Below are positions 1-8,814 of a stretch of 64,000 nucleotides of DNA, in pieces. Position 1 is the stretch's first letter; every line of letters begins with the position of its first letter. The stretch is from Frankia alni ACN14a (GTDB lineage: Bacteria > Actinomycetota > Actinomycetes > Frankiales > Frankiaceae): assembly GCF_000058485.1 (NCBI RefSeq), contig NC_008278.1:3032962-3096961 (forward strand), read 5' to 3'. The notes under the pieces were generated by a model, which made no database searches, had not been told where the DNA came from, and saw only the letters and a list, made by a program, of their open reading frames with translations. The position numbers and the translations under genes were made by a program.

Positions 1-13
1 CGCACCGGCCGCC

Positions 14-367
14 TCACCCATCGCCGGCCGCCGCCTGCCGCGGTTCCGCAGAACCCTCGCGGTGCGGCGCAGAGGCCAGCGCCGTGCGACGCAGCCGCGC
101 GAACTCCCCGCTACGCAGACCGGCGACGAACGCCGCCCACTCCGACAGCTCGAACAGCAACGCCGCCCCCGCCATCGGACCCCGGCCGTGCCGCACCGCC
201 ACCCCAGGCCCGGCAAGCCTCGACACCGGCGACCAGCCCGGCACCGCGGCCACCTCCACCGCCCCCGGCCCGGCCCGCGACGACCGCAACCACAGCAGCC
301 GGTCCCGGCCCCAGACCCCCAACTCACACTCGACCCGCGCGAAATGCTCGTCCTCCCAGGCACCCAC
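14..367 (-). CDS. DUF397 domain protein
   Basis: A 117-residue protein resembling the actinobacterial DUF397 family, which commonly accompanies XRE-type regulators. Visible family features are a WLRSS-like motif, a VEVA segment and the C-terminal stretch SEWAAFVAGLRSGEF. The start is set at a GTG preceded by GGGGAGG about six bases upstream; the frame stays open further upstream but that part does not look like the family. It is divergent from the XRE-TPR gene, 402 bp apart, and the two probably form a regulator/partner pair. In other actinomycetes such pairs affect differentiation or antibiotic output, but the biochemical role of DUF397 is unclear. The central segment is longer and less canonical than typical 60-70 residue members. 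Confidence 0.7.
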   Translation of the reverse strand: MGAWEDEHFARVECELGVWGRDRLLWLRSSRAGPGAVEVAAVPGWSPVSRLAGPGVAVRHGRGPMAGAALLFELSEWAAFVAGLRSGEFARLRRTALASAPHREGSAEPRQAAAGDG

Positions 368-512
368 GCCAGAACCTCCCCTCTCCCGCCGGACGGTGAA
401 CGACGGCCCCGGCCGGGGATACGCGGTCAACCCGACCGGAACCGTCACCACAAGTCCAACCCGCAGACCGACAGCACGACAGCGCACCCGCTAGCAGCAT
501 CTTTAACCGTGT

Positions 513-651
513 GTCATGCATGGCCAGCTCTACGTCATGCACGCTGCGGGGAGATGGCACCGGAGCACTCGACCGCCCGGCTCCAACCCGGGTTAGTCAT
601 CCATGAGCCATCCGTACGCCATCGCCCAGATCTAGTCATCGATTGAGCCAT
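513..651. promoter_or_regulatory. Repeated GTCAT elements between DUF397 and XRE genes
   Basis: The 402 bp between the divergent DUF397 and XRE genes is less GC-rich than its surroundings. It carries four GTCAT elements at 513, 534, 596 and 635. Two of them sit in longer near-identical direct repeats at 594-611 and 633-651 (pattern TAGTCATC followed by GAGCCAT). Start-to-start distances of 21, 62 and 39 bp are roughly whole turns of the helix. This fits an operator array for the neighbouring XRE regulator, but binding is inference. Confidence 0.4.
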
Positions 652-769
652 TTAGCCATGATCCGAATTCGGATTTCGGGTATCCGCGTGGACACGGGGC
701 GGAACCGTTCGTGATCCGTTAGCGTCCTCACCACACGGCGCAACACGGTCACACGGGCAGGGGGCGACG

Positions 770-2242
770 GTGGTAGAGACCGAGCACCCGCAGTGGAACC
801 CGGCCCTGCTCCGGGAACACCGCCACGCCGTCGGCCTGACCATGGAACAGACCGCCGAGAAGATCCGTAACCTGTCCTTCCCCGACGGCACCACACCGCC
901 CGCCGCGACGTTCCAGATGATCGGCCGGCACGAACGCGGCCAGGTCTACCCCGGGATCGGCTACCAGCGCGCCTACGCCGCTCTGTACCGCACCACCCGA
1001 TCCGCCCTCGGATTCGCCCCGCCCCAGCTCAGCGGCCCGCACCATCCCGCCATCCGCCAGAGTGACCCGTCGCTCACCGGGGACGGGGTGGAAACCCCCG
1101 GCCGGCTGGGTCACCATAGGAGAACCGGCGCCGTGCCAGCCAACATCGGCTTGGAACGGCTCTGGCAGCCCGGCACGCTGCCCGCGGTGTTCGAGGAGGT
1201 GACCGCCACCCTGACCGCCTCCCCACTCCCACGCCGCCAGTTCCTCACCGTCTCCGGCGTCGCACTGGCCGCCGCCGCCCATGAATGGCTGGTCGCCGAC
1301 CCCGCGCGGATCTCCGCCGCCCTGGCAGGCCGCCAAGCCGACGCGAGCGTCATCGCCGACCTGAACAGCGGCGTCGATCTCCTCCGCCGCCTCGACGACA
1401 AACTCGGTGGCCAGGCCGTCTACGGCATGACCGTCGAACAGCTACGGCTCGCCGTCGGACTCCTCCGCAACGCCAGCTACAGCCAGGCGGACGGAAAAGC
1501 GTTGCACGCCATCGCCGCCGAACTGTCCCGCATGGCCGGCTGGACCGCCCAGGACACCGGCGCCCACGGCACCGCCCAACGGTTCTACCTGCTCGGCCTC
1601 CGCGCCGCCCACGAAGCCGACAACCCCGGCATCGGCGCGAACATCCTGCGCTGCATGGCCGAACAGGCATGCGGACGGGGCGACCCCCGCACCGGCGTCG
1701 AACTCCTCCGCTCAGCCCGAGCCGGCGCACGCGGACGGCTCACCGCCACCGAAAACGCCATCCTCGCCGGACAACTCGCCGTCGCCCACGGTCGCGCCCA
1801 GGATCGGCAGGCAGCCCGGAGCGCCGCCGACGAAGCCCGCGACCACATCGCGCAGGCCCGGCCCGACGAGGACCCACCCCACGTCTACTGGGTATCCGCC
1901 CACCACATCACCTACCAAACCGGCGTCTCTATGATCTTCAGTGGTGACCCCGCCGCCGCAATCCCGCACGTCCGCTCCGCCATCGACCATGTCGACCCGG
2001 ATATGCCCCGTGACCTACTGGAATTTCAGGCAAGCCTTGCCGTGGCCCACGCCAGAGCCGGAGACCCCGACGCCGCGGTCCGTCTCGCGCACGACGCGAT
2101 CGACGCGACGTCCCTGACGTCCTCCGCCCTCTTCGGCGACAGCTTCGCCGAAGTCTGCCGAGAGGTACACGCCGCCGGCCATCCCGGTGCGAAGGACCTA
2201 GCCGAACACCTCCGAGCAGCCACCGGAGCCACAAGCGTCTGA
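770..2242 (+). CDS. XRE-family HTH regulator with TPR-like helical domain
   Basis: A 490-residue regulator. The N-terminus (about residues 10-70) reads as an XRE helix-turn-helix: LREHRHAVGLTMEQTAEKI followed by a recognition-helix-like FQMIGRHERG. A spacer contains a PRRQFLTVSGVALA segment, and the C-terminal 300 residues are Ala/Arg/Leu-rich helical repeats of TPR type. This is the common actinobacterial XRE-TPR layout, thought to bind DNA with the TPR part sensing a peptide or partner. The start is a GTG at 770 with a GGGGGCGAC purine stretch upstream. A DUF397 gene lies divergently upstream and a strong hairpin follows 54 bp after the stop. Ligand and targets are unknown. Confidence 0.8.
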   Translation: MVETEHPQWNPALLREHRHAVGLTMEQTAEKIRNLSFPDGTTPPAATFQMIGRHERGQVYPGIGYQRAYAALYRTTRSALGFAPPQLSGPHHPAIRQSDPSLTGDGVETPGRLGHHRRTGAVPANIGLERLWQPGTLPAVFEEVTATLTASPLPRRQFLTVSGVALAAAAHEWLVADPARISAALAGRQADASVIADLNSGVDLLRRLDDKLGGQAVYGMTVEQLRLAVGLLRNASYSQADGKALHAIAAELSRMAGWTAQDTGAHGTAQRFYLLGLRAAHEADNPGIGANILRCMAEQACGRGDPRTGVELLRSARAGARGRLTATENAILAGQLAVAHGRAQDRQAARSAADEARDHIAQARPDEDPPHVYWVSAHHITYQTGVSMIFSGDPAAAIPHVRSAIDHVDPDMPRDLLEFQASLAVAHARAGDPDAAVRLAHDAIDATSLTSSALFGDSFAEVCREVHAAGHPGAKDLAEHLRAATGATSV

Positions 2243-2296
2243 CCGGCACAAACAGGAACAGAAGATCCATCGCAGACTTTATATGCGGGTTTCAAG

Positions 2297-2315
2297 GGCG
2301 GCCCTTCGGGCCGCC
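2297..2315 (+). terminator. Hairpin terminator after XRE gene
   Basis: Perfect 8-bp stem GGCGGCCC / GGGCCGCC with a TTC loop, about 55 bases after the stop of the XRE gene. There is no clear T-tract, as is usual in high-GC actinobacteria. Confidence 0.55.
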
Positions 2316-2744
2316 GCGCCGCACACGCCGCGCTCGACGCACCCGCCGTGCCGGCAGGGTCGCCGCACCACGACGGGGCCCCGCCTCCCTCCGGTCGGCA
2401 CCCCGCCGGGGCGTCGCCCCCGCAGGCCCGTCGGAGCGTCGGCCCGTCGGAGCGTCGCCATCAGACTTGGCTACGCTACGTCACAACATCGGGGTAACAT
2501 TCTGTGACCACCGTCGCGATGTGGGGACGCCGCCTACCTAGTAGGAACCGGGTAGGGGTTCATGATCCGTCAGGATCAAGCCTGTAGTACGAGGTACGCC
2601 GTCAACATCGGTCTCCCAACCGGTCACTGTCGATGACTGCCGATGCTGTGGTTGAGTCATATACTGACGTTGTCTGTAGCCGCAGACAGCGAAGGAGCCT
2701 CCCAGGCACGCGGGTCAAGGCACACCTGAGAGGCCCCGGGGCAC
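2316..2744. other. Intergenic, no supported gene
   Basis: No reading frame here has a credible start and codon pattern. Base composition drops after about 2465 compared with the rest of the window, which fits foreign or non-coding DNA in the recombinase region. No tRNA-like cloverleaf was recognised. Confidence 0.4.
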
Positions 2745-2930
2745 CTAGCGCGACCGGTGGGCAAACCAGACACGCGCTACGAGCCCTAGCATGGCTGCCG
2801 AGACCTCCGCGATGTTTGCGGAGGTATCTCGGCCCATGGTCCGGAGGGCGATCCCCGAGAAGGTCAGCCAGGACTGTACGTCCAGGACTAGCCTTTCAAG
2901 ATCGTCTTCCGGTGGAGGTGGGTCGTCCAC
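2745..2930 (-). CDS. Small hypothetical protein
   Basis: A 61-residue protein of unknown family. The start is a GTG preceded by AGGGGGAAAG, a good ribosome binding site, although the frame is open further upstream. The sequence begins with an acidic, proline-rich segment (DDPPPPEDDLERLVLDVQ) and continues as a hydrophobic/amphipathic helix (WLTFSGIALRTMG, then AEVSAAMLGLVARVWFAHR). Codons are less GC-biased than in the core genes, as expected for accessory DNA. It may be a membrane-associated or helical partner protein; no function can be assigned. Confidence 0.5.
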   Translation of the reverse strand: MDDPPPPEDDLERLVLDVQSWLTFSGIALRTMGRDTSANIAEVSAAMLGLVARVWFAHRSR

Positions 2931-3538
2931 CTTTCCCCCTGCGTCCGTCGGATATTGATCCTTTTGGGATCTCACCGGCCGTCGGCCGGGCCCGTACCTA
3001 CGGCCGGCTGGTGACGAACGCGATGGATGAGGCACCTTGCCACGCTCCGTGCGCCATTCTAGCCATTGCGCAGCGTCCTAGATCTGCCACCGCACAACAA
3101 ACAGTCACAGGCGCGGGACGGCTCGCGGTCGCCGTTTGAACCACGGGGCGCTGCCCCGGACCCCGGCCCTCTCTCTGGAGGAGGGGAGGGGCCGCCGGTT
3201 GCGTGGGCAGCGGGGTGGGTGACGTCCGCTGATCGCCTCCGCCGCCCGGTCCCCGGAGGGCTACCCCGGAACCTCCCGCCCGCGCAAGGGACGCACAGCG
3301 CCCAGCACGGGATGGGTGTCGTTGGCGCCCTTGCCCGGTCGGGAGAACCCGGGGTAGGGCTGCGCCGCCCGACCGACGGAGGAGATCAGCTCAGCCCGAG
3401 GACTGTGCAGGGCAGCAGTTCACCGGACCTCCCATGCCCCCGACCGCCCGCAGGCCCGAGGGTCGGCATGGTCGAGCCGCCGGCATCGGCGAGCACCCCG
3501 GCAGCCCCGCGGACGGGTCACCGGGCCCGGACATGACA
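2931..3538. other. Intergenic, no supported gene
   Basis: Several short frames exist on both strands, but none combines a ribosome binding site, actinobacterial codon usage and protein-like composition. It may hold the promoter of the 61-residue gene at its left edge. Confidence 0.35.
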
Positions 3539-3571
3539 ACGGCCGGTAACCCCAGCAGGGTTACCGGCCGT
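3539..3571 (-). terminator. Perfect 14-bp hairpin terminator
   Basis: Left arm ACGGCCGGTAACCC (3539-3552) and right arm GGGTTACCGGCCGT (3558-3571) pair perfectly around a 5-nt loop. It sits 19 bases beyond the stop of the small minus-strand gene at 3590-3907, which supports both the gene and the terminator. Confidence 0.75.
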
Positions 3572-3589
3572 CCGAAGCGCCGTTGGCGT

Positions 3590-3907
3590 CTACCTGTTCT
3601 GCTGCTTCCCACCGGGCCAGCCGTTGACGTGCGAGGCGTACCACTGGCTTGCCATCGTCGCCGACACGGTCACCGAGTCCCACCACCGCGCCGCCACGTC
3701 ATACGGCATGTCCGACGCCACACTCACCCGCACCCCCGCCGGAAGGATCAACGTCGGCCGCGACACCGAGAACCGCGGACCCGCCGCCGGAAGATGCACA
3801 TCCGCCGCCTCTCCCGGATGCGCGTGAAGATCCACACCGACCGTTGACCGGCCACCCCACCGATCCGCACCTCTGGCATCATGCTCACGGGTTCCTCTCC
3901 TGTTCAC
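3590..3907 (-). CDS. Small hypothetical protein of the recombinase region
   Basis: A frame of up to 105 residues, followed by a perfect hairpin terminator. The protein-like part is the C-terminal two thirds: SVSRPTLILPAGVRVSVASD, then a Trp-rich stretch with ARWWDSV and ASQWYASHVNGWPGG. The start is uncertain. The best ribosome binding site (GGAGAGGA, about 3897-3904) points to a GTG or ATG pair in a neighbouring frame, so translation may start at an internal codon or the 5' end may carry an indel. It lies just downstream of the serine recombinase on the same strand. Family unknown. Confidence 0.5.
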   Translation of the reverse strand: MNRRGTREHDARGADRWGGRSTVGVDLHAHPGEAADVHLPAAGPRFSVSRPTLILPAGVRVSVASDMPYDVAARWWDSVTVSATMASQWYASHVNGWPGGKQQNR

Positions 3908-4019
3908 TCAGGATTGGGATCAAGGCCCGGGGCTGGTGCTGGTAACACCGTCCCGGGCCGCCTATTTCTTGCCTCTCCCCGCATGGTCGTTCCTCGCGGG
4001 AATGTCGTGGGCGACGCCG

Positions 4020-5456
4020 CTACGCCGCAGCCGCAGCCGGGAAACGTTCCGGGTGCGGAATCACGTCGATGGACTCTTCCCCCGCATGCCCACCCTTACT
4101 GGTAGGTAGAACCGTGACCTTGCACAGGTAGTCGACGATGCTGCGCCGCCGGTCCAACGGCAGACCCGGGAAATTCTCCGCCGTCACCCCGTGCAACGCC
4201 GAGGGCAGAGCCGTCAGTTTCTCATCCCGTTCCAGGTCTTCGAGATTCCCGCGCAACCGGGCCAGGTTCCGCTTCAACCCGTCCACGGAAACATCCTTCA
4301 GATCATCGGTGGGATCACCGACAAGGGCGTCTTCGACCTGACTGATACGCAGCCGGACCTCATCGGCGCGGGCCCGCAGGTCATGCGTGGGAACCGCGAT
4401 GTCCGGCACGTCGAATGTCACTCCATCCCGGGCCAGCCAGCCGACCACGAACCGGGTCACCACATCGTCGACGAGATCACCGCGGCGCCGCAGGTGATTC
4501 GCCGACGCGCACCGGTACATCCGCGCCCCGGCACGGTTCCCACCCGCACGCATCACCTTCCCGCACCGGCCGCACAGCGCAATCCCGGACACCAACCGGT
4601 TCGGCTTGTTTCCCGATGCTGTACGGCGCGCCGGGTCCGTCAGCACCGCCCGGCACAGCTCCCACCGGGGCATGCTCACGATCGCCGGCCACGCCGCCGG
4701 GCCCAGGACCCGGCCCTGATGCACCCGCAGCCCGGCGATCCGTCCGCCGATCAGCACCTTCCGTAGCACCGTGACCGACCAGGGGACCCCGGTCGACGTC
4801 GCCACCTGGGCATCGTTCAACTCGCCCACCAGCGCCCGCAGCGTACGGCCCGCGATCACTCCGCCCATCGCCCAGCGGATCACTTCCGCCTCATCCGGGC
4901 GGACCGTCATCCCGTCAGGCTCATAACCGAACGGACGCCGCATGCCCCCATGCGGCAAACCCGCCTCAGCGTTCTGCAACATCTTCCGCCGGATCCGGTC
5001 CGACCGATGTTCCGACTCGTAACGCGCCAACCCCCCGAGAATCCGAGCATGCAACCGGCCCTCACCGGTCGACAGGTCAACCCGACCGCCCTTGACCGTC
5101 TCGATACGCAACCCGGTCTGATTCGCCAAATCGACGATCTCTTCGAGTTCCTTCGGGTTACGGGTCAACCGGTCCACATGCCAGATGAGGAGAACGTTCC
5201 ACCGGCCCGACGCGATCCCGGACAGCACCTCCTCATACCCCGGACGCCGCTTCCGCGAATACGCCGACACATCGTTGTCCGTCACGACCTCCGGACGCGG
5301 CATCCCCAGACGATCCGCCACATCGTTCAAGTCCGCAGTCTGACGGGCAACCCCCAGACCCGCGCCCTCCCGATCCAACGAGATACGCACATACCCCACC
5401 GGACGCAACAGCCCGATATTTGAACCAGCAGAGACGAAAGGATCAGTAATCGTCAT
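4020..5456 (-). CDS. Large serine recombinase (integrase)
   Basis: A 478-residue site-specific recombinase of the large serine family, which integrates and excises mobile elements. The N-terminal resolvase domain has VGYVRIS with the candidate nucleophile Ser26, followed by ARQ near residue 38 and the HVDRLTRNPKELEEI motif near residue 95. A recombinase domain follows, then a zinc-ribbon around residues 295-325 (CGRCGK and a later YRCASANH) and a coiled-coil segment (ADEVRLRISQVEDAL, LKRNLARLRGNLEDLERDE). All expected parts are present, so it may be active. No excisionase was recognised. It lies 179 bp downstream of the peptide transporter operon; that gap is a natural place to look for an attachment site. 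Confidence 0.9.
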   Translation of the reverse strand: MTITDPFVSAGSNIGLLRPVGYVRISLDREGAGLGVARQTADLNDVADRLGMPRPEVVTDNDVSAYSRKRRPGYEEVLSGIASGRWNVLLIWHVDRLTRNPKELEEIVDLANQTGLRIETVKGGRVDLSTGEGRLHARILGGLARYESEHRSDRIRRKMLQNAEAGLPHGGMRRPFGYEPDGMTVRPDEAEVIRWAMGGVIAGRTLRALVGELNDAQVATSTGVPWSVTVLRKVLIGGRIAGLRVHQGRVLGPAAWPAIVSMPRWELCRAVLTDPARRTASGNKPNRLVSGIALCGRCGKVMRAGGNRAGARMYRCASANHLRRRGDLVDDVVTRFVVGWLARDGVTFDVPDIAVPTHDLRARADEVRLRISQVEDALVGDPTDDLKDVSVDGLKRNLARLRGNLEDLERDEKLTALPSALHGVTAENFPGLPLDRRRSIVDYLCKVTVLPTSKGGHAGEESIDVIPHPERFPAAAAA

Positions 5457-5635
5457 AGGACTATTCTAAAACGAGCTGTGCCTTAATTGAACTATGAGAC
5501 ACGCGGTGGTCATCTGCCAGGCGATACGGTCCCTGCCTGCCGGGGTGACCCGCATCTGCGGCGGACCACGAGACGTTGATCGACGCGTTGCGGGGCCCGC
5601 TCGGGCTTGCCGACGGCTGACGCACGTCGCAGGGG

Positions 5636-6691
5636 TCAGACGACGGCGCGTTTTTCGGGGAAGTGGCAGGCGACCTGGTGGCCGGGGGCGCGTGCGAGCA
5701 GGGGCGGGGCCTCGGTGCGGCAGATCTCCTGGGCCTTCCAGCAGCGGGGGTGGAAGCGGCAGGCCACCGGCGGGTTCAGCGGGCTGGGCACCTCGTCGCG
5801 CAGGCGGATGCGTTCGCGGCGGCGGACGCTGGCGGGGTCGGGGATCGGCACCGCGGACAGCAGCGCGTGCGTGTAGGGGTGCAGCGCGCCGGAGAACAGG
5901 TCGGTGCGGTCGGCAAGCTCGATGATCTGCCCGAGGTACATGACGGCGACGCGGTCGCTGATGTGGCGCACCATCGACAGGTCGTGCGCGATGAACAGGT
6001 AGGTCAGGCCGAACTCGGCGCGCAGACCGTCGAGCAGGTTGATGATCTGCGCGCGGATCGACACGTCGAGGGCGGACACCGGCTCGTCGGCGATGATGAG
6101 CTTGGGGCGGGTGGCCAGCGCACGGGCGATGCCGATGCGCTGGCGTTGCCCGCCGGAGAACTCGTTGGGGTAGCGGTTGTAGTGCTCCGGGTTGAGGCCG
6201 ACGAGTTCGAGCAGTTCCCGGACCCGGGCGCGGACGCCGCCGCGGGGCACCTGCTTCTGGATGCGCAGGGGCGCGGCGACGATCGCGCCGATGGTGTGCC
6301 GGGGGTTCAGCGACGAGTACGGATCCTGGAAGATCATCTGGATGTCGCGGCGCAGTGGGCGCAGCGCGCGGGTGGACAGGTGGCTGATGTCCCGGCCGTC
6401 GAAGACGACCGAGCCGGACGTCGGTTCGAGCAGCCGGGACAGGAGCCGTCCGGTCGTCGACTTGCCGCTGCCGGACTCGCCGACCAGGCCGAGCGTCGTG
6501 CCGCGGTCGATGGCGAAGCCGACCCCGTCGACGGCGCGGACCGCACCGGCGCCGCGGCGCACCAGCCTGCCGCGGCGCACCGGGAACAGCTTGGTCAGGT
6601 CGGTGACGCGCACCAGCTCGTCCCCGCCGGCCGACCCGGCGTCCGCGGCGGCCGGCGGGGCGGGAAGGTCCTTGGTCAGGTTGTCGGTCAT
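5636..6691 (-). CDS. Peptide ABC transporter ATPase (OppF/DppF type)
   Basis: A 351-residue cytoplasmic ATPase powering peptide or nickel-type import. Visible are Walker [10 protein letters not shown], the ABC signature FSGGQRQR, Walker B LIIADEPVSAL and a C-terminal oligopeptide-transporter segment with CRFHPRC. The start at 6691 overlaps the stop of the preceding ATPase gene by four bases (ATGA), indicating translational coupling; the frame is open farther upstream but that is a shadow of the neighbour. It is the last gene of the five-gene transporter operon. Confidence 0.93.
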   Translation of the reverse strand: MTDNLTKDLPAPPAAADAGSAGGDELVRVTDLTKLFPVRRGRLVRRGAGAVRAVDGVGFAIDRGTTLGLVGESGSGKSTTGRLLSRLLEPTSGSVVFDGRDISHLSTRALRPLRRDIQMIFQDPYSSLNPRHTIGAIVAAPLRIQKQVPRGGVRARVRELLELVGLNPEHYNRYPNEFSGGQRQRIGIARALATRPKLIIADEPVSALDVSIRAQIINLLDGLRAEFGLTYLFIAHDLSMVRHISDRVAVMYLGQIIELADRTDLFSGALHPYTHALLSAVPIPDPASVRRRERIRLRDEVPSPLNPPVACRFHPRCWKAQEICRTEAPPLLARAPGHQVACHFPEKRAVV

Positions 6692-7731
6692 AGCGTGGGA
6701 AGCACCTCCTCGCGCAGCAGGCGCCGGCGCTGCGCGACCGGCAGGTGGCAGGCGACCCGGTGGCCGGGGGAGGTCTCGGCCAGGGGCGGGCGCGTCGTGC
6801 TCGTCGCGGGACCGGCGAGCTCGCGGTAGGTGCAGCGGGGATGGAACGGGCAGCCCGCCGGCACGTTGATCAGGCTTGGCGGGTTGCCGGGGATGGTGCG
6901 CAGCGTGGTCTCGAGCTGGTGGTCGAGCCGCGTGATCGACTGCAGCAGCCCCCAGGTGTAGGGGTGCTCGGCGTGGGCGAAGACCTCCTCGACGCCGCCG
7001 TGCTCCATCACCTGCCCCGCGTACATCACCAGGACGTCGTGGCTGATCTCGGCCACGACGCCGAGTTCGTGGGTGATGATAATGATCGCCGAGTTGAACT
7101 CCTTCTGGAGCTGGCGCATGAGGTCGAGGATCTGCGCCTGGACGGTGACGTCCAGCGCGGTCGTCGGCTCGTCGGCGATGAGCAGGTCCGGACTGCACGA
7201 GACCGCCATCGCGATCATGGCGCGCTGCCGCATCCCGCCGGAGAACTGGTGCGGGTAGTCGTCGAGGCGCCGCGCGGGTTCGGGGATGCCGACGAGGTCG
7301 AGCAGCTCGGCGGCGCGCCGGCGGGCCGCGGCCTTGCTCACCCGGTTGTGCACCCGGTACGCCTCGACGATCTGCTCGCCGACGGTGAACTGGGGATGCA
7401 TCGACGACAGCGGATCCTGGAAGATCATCGCCATCCGTCGGCCGCGTAGCCCGCGGACCCGCTCGGCCGGCGCGGTGACGAGGTCCTCGCCGTCGAGCAG
7501 GATCTGCCCGTCGATGGCGACCCGCCGGCCGCGCCGGTGCAGGCCCATGATCGCGAGGCTGGTGACACTCTTGCCGGAGCCGGACTCGCCGACGATGCCG
7601 AGCGTGCGGCCGCGTTCGACGGAGAAGCTCAGCTTGTCCACGGCGTGCACGACGCCGTCGTCGGTGCGGAAGCTGACCGTGAGGTCGCGCACCTGGAGGA
7701 ACGGTGTGCCGCTGGGGGTCGGGTCGGTCAT
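6688..7731 (-). CDS. Peptide ABC transporter ATPase (OppD/DppD type)
   Basis: A 347-residue ATPase, partner of the downstream one. It has Walker A GESGSGKS, signature FSGGMRQR, Walker [13 protein letters not shown], a switch His in IITHELGVV, and the C-terminal CPFHPRC segment of the oligopeptide subfamily. It overlaps the permease gene upstream and the second ATPase gene downstream by four bases each, so these three genes are translationally coupled. The substrate cannot be told from the ATPases. Confidence 0.93.
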   Translation of the reverse strand: MTDPTPSGTPFLQVRDLTVSFRTDDGVVHAVDKLSFSVERGRTLGIVGESGSGKSVTSLAIMGLHRRGRRVAIDGQILLDGEDLVTAPAERVRGLRGRRMAMIFQDPLSSMHPQFTVGEQIVEAYRVHNRVSKAAARRRAAELLDLVGIPEPARRLDDYPHQFSGGMRQRAMIAMAVSCSPDLLIADEPTTALDVTVQAQILDLMRQLQKEFNSAIIIITHELGVVAEISHDVLVMYAGQVMEHGGVEEVFAHAEHPYTWGLLQSITRLDHQLETTLRTIPGNPPSLINVPAGCPFHPRCTYRELAGPATSTTRPPLAETSPGHRVACHLPVAQRRRLLREEVLPTL

Positions 7732-8729
7732 GACGGTCGCACTCTCGGGTCGATGATCGCGTAGGTGACGTCGACCAGGACGTTGGCCAGGATGATGAAG
7801 AAGGCCGCGAACAGCGTCACCCCCATCGTCACCGGCAGGTCCTGGGTGTTCACCGCGTCGATGGAGATGGCGCCGAGACCGCGGAAGCCGAACGTGTGCT
7901 CGGTGAGGATCGCGCCGCCGAACAGCACTCCGAGGTCGAGGCCGAAGATGGTGACGATCGGCGTCAGCGCGGGGCGCAGCGCGTGCTTCCCGATCACCGT
8001 GCGCTCGCGCAGGCCCTTCGCCCGCGCCGTGCGGACGTAGTCCTCACCGAGGGTCTCGATCATGCTGGCCCGGGTCAGCCGCTGGTAGTTGGCGGTGTAG
8101 AGCAGCGACAGCACGAGCCAGGCCGGGATCAGGTTCCACGCCCACAGCGCCGGATTGTGGGTGAAGTCCACGTAGTGGACGTTGTCGATGATGTGCCACT
8201 TGTAGCTGACGAGCAGCAACAGCAGCAGGCCGGTGAAATACACCGGCAGCGACACACCGGCCAGCGACACCGCGGCCGCGATCCGGTCGAACAGGCCGCC
8301 GCGACGCACCGCCGAGAACACCCCGGTGCTCACGCCGACGACGAGGAACAGCACGGCCGCGCCGAAGGACAGCGAGGCCGTCACCGGCAGCGCGTCGACG
8401 ATCTGAGACCACACCGGCTGGTCGTTGCGGAACGAATAGCCCAGGCACGGCGCCGGGCACCAGCTTCGATCCGCGCCGGAGTCGAAGTGACGGCCGACGA
8501 AGACGCCCCGCAGGAAAGCCCAGTACTGGTCGACGTACGAGCGGTCCAGGCCGAGTTTCCTCGTCACCCCGGCGATGGTGGCGGGGTCCGGGCTGCGCCC
8601 GGCGAACAGCACCGCCGGATTGTTGCCCAGCGCCTTCGGGACGACGAAGAACAGCACGAAGGCGAGCACGCTGACCAGCCACAGGATGACGATGCCGCCG
8701 ATCAGCCGGCCCAGGATGAACCTGGCCAC
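7728..8729 (-). CDS. Peptide ABC transporter permease (OppB/DppB type)
   Basis: A 333-residue inner-membrane permease. It opens with a membrane segment (RLIGGIVILWLVSVLAFVLF) and has several further hydrophobic segments. The C-terminal binding-protein-dependent transport domain shows EDYVRTARAKGL, the typical ATPase-contact loop. An inserted extracytoplasmic loop carries two Cys (RSWCPAPCLGY). It couples by four bases to the ATPase gene downstream and follows the binding-protein gene after 85 bp. Confidence 0.92.
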   Translation of the reverse strand: MARFILGRLIGGIVILWLVSVLAFVLFFVVPKALGNNPAVLFAGRSPDPATIAGVTRKLGLDRSYVDQYWAFLRGVFVGRHFDSGADRSWCPAPCLGYSFRNDQPVWSQIVDALPVTASLSFGAAVLFLVVGVSTGVFSAVRRGGLFDRIAAAVSLAGVSLPVYFTGLLLLLLVSYKWHIIDNVHYVDFTHNPALWAWNLIPAWLVLSLLYTANYQRLTRASMIETLGEDYVRTARAKGLRERTVIGKHALRPALTPIVTIFGLDLGVLFGGAILTEHTFGFRGLGAISIDAVNTQDLPVTMGVTLFAAFFIILANVLVDVTYAIIDPRVRPS

Positions 8730-8814
8730 GTCACCTCCCTCGAACAGTGGGTGGAGACCGGGCCCGCGTCGGCGACAACCCGCGGTGGAGCACCGCCGAC
8801 GCGGACCCGGTCAG

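Noticed and set aside
2500-3100. tRNA gene as an integration target near the recombinase
   Set aside because: No cloverleaf, T-loop GTTCRA-type motif with paired stem, or CCA-proximal acceptor could be assembled from either strand.
2633-3139. 168-codon plus-strand frame
   Set aside because: Composition is not protein-like and it lies opposite the better supported 61-residue gene.
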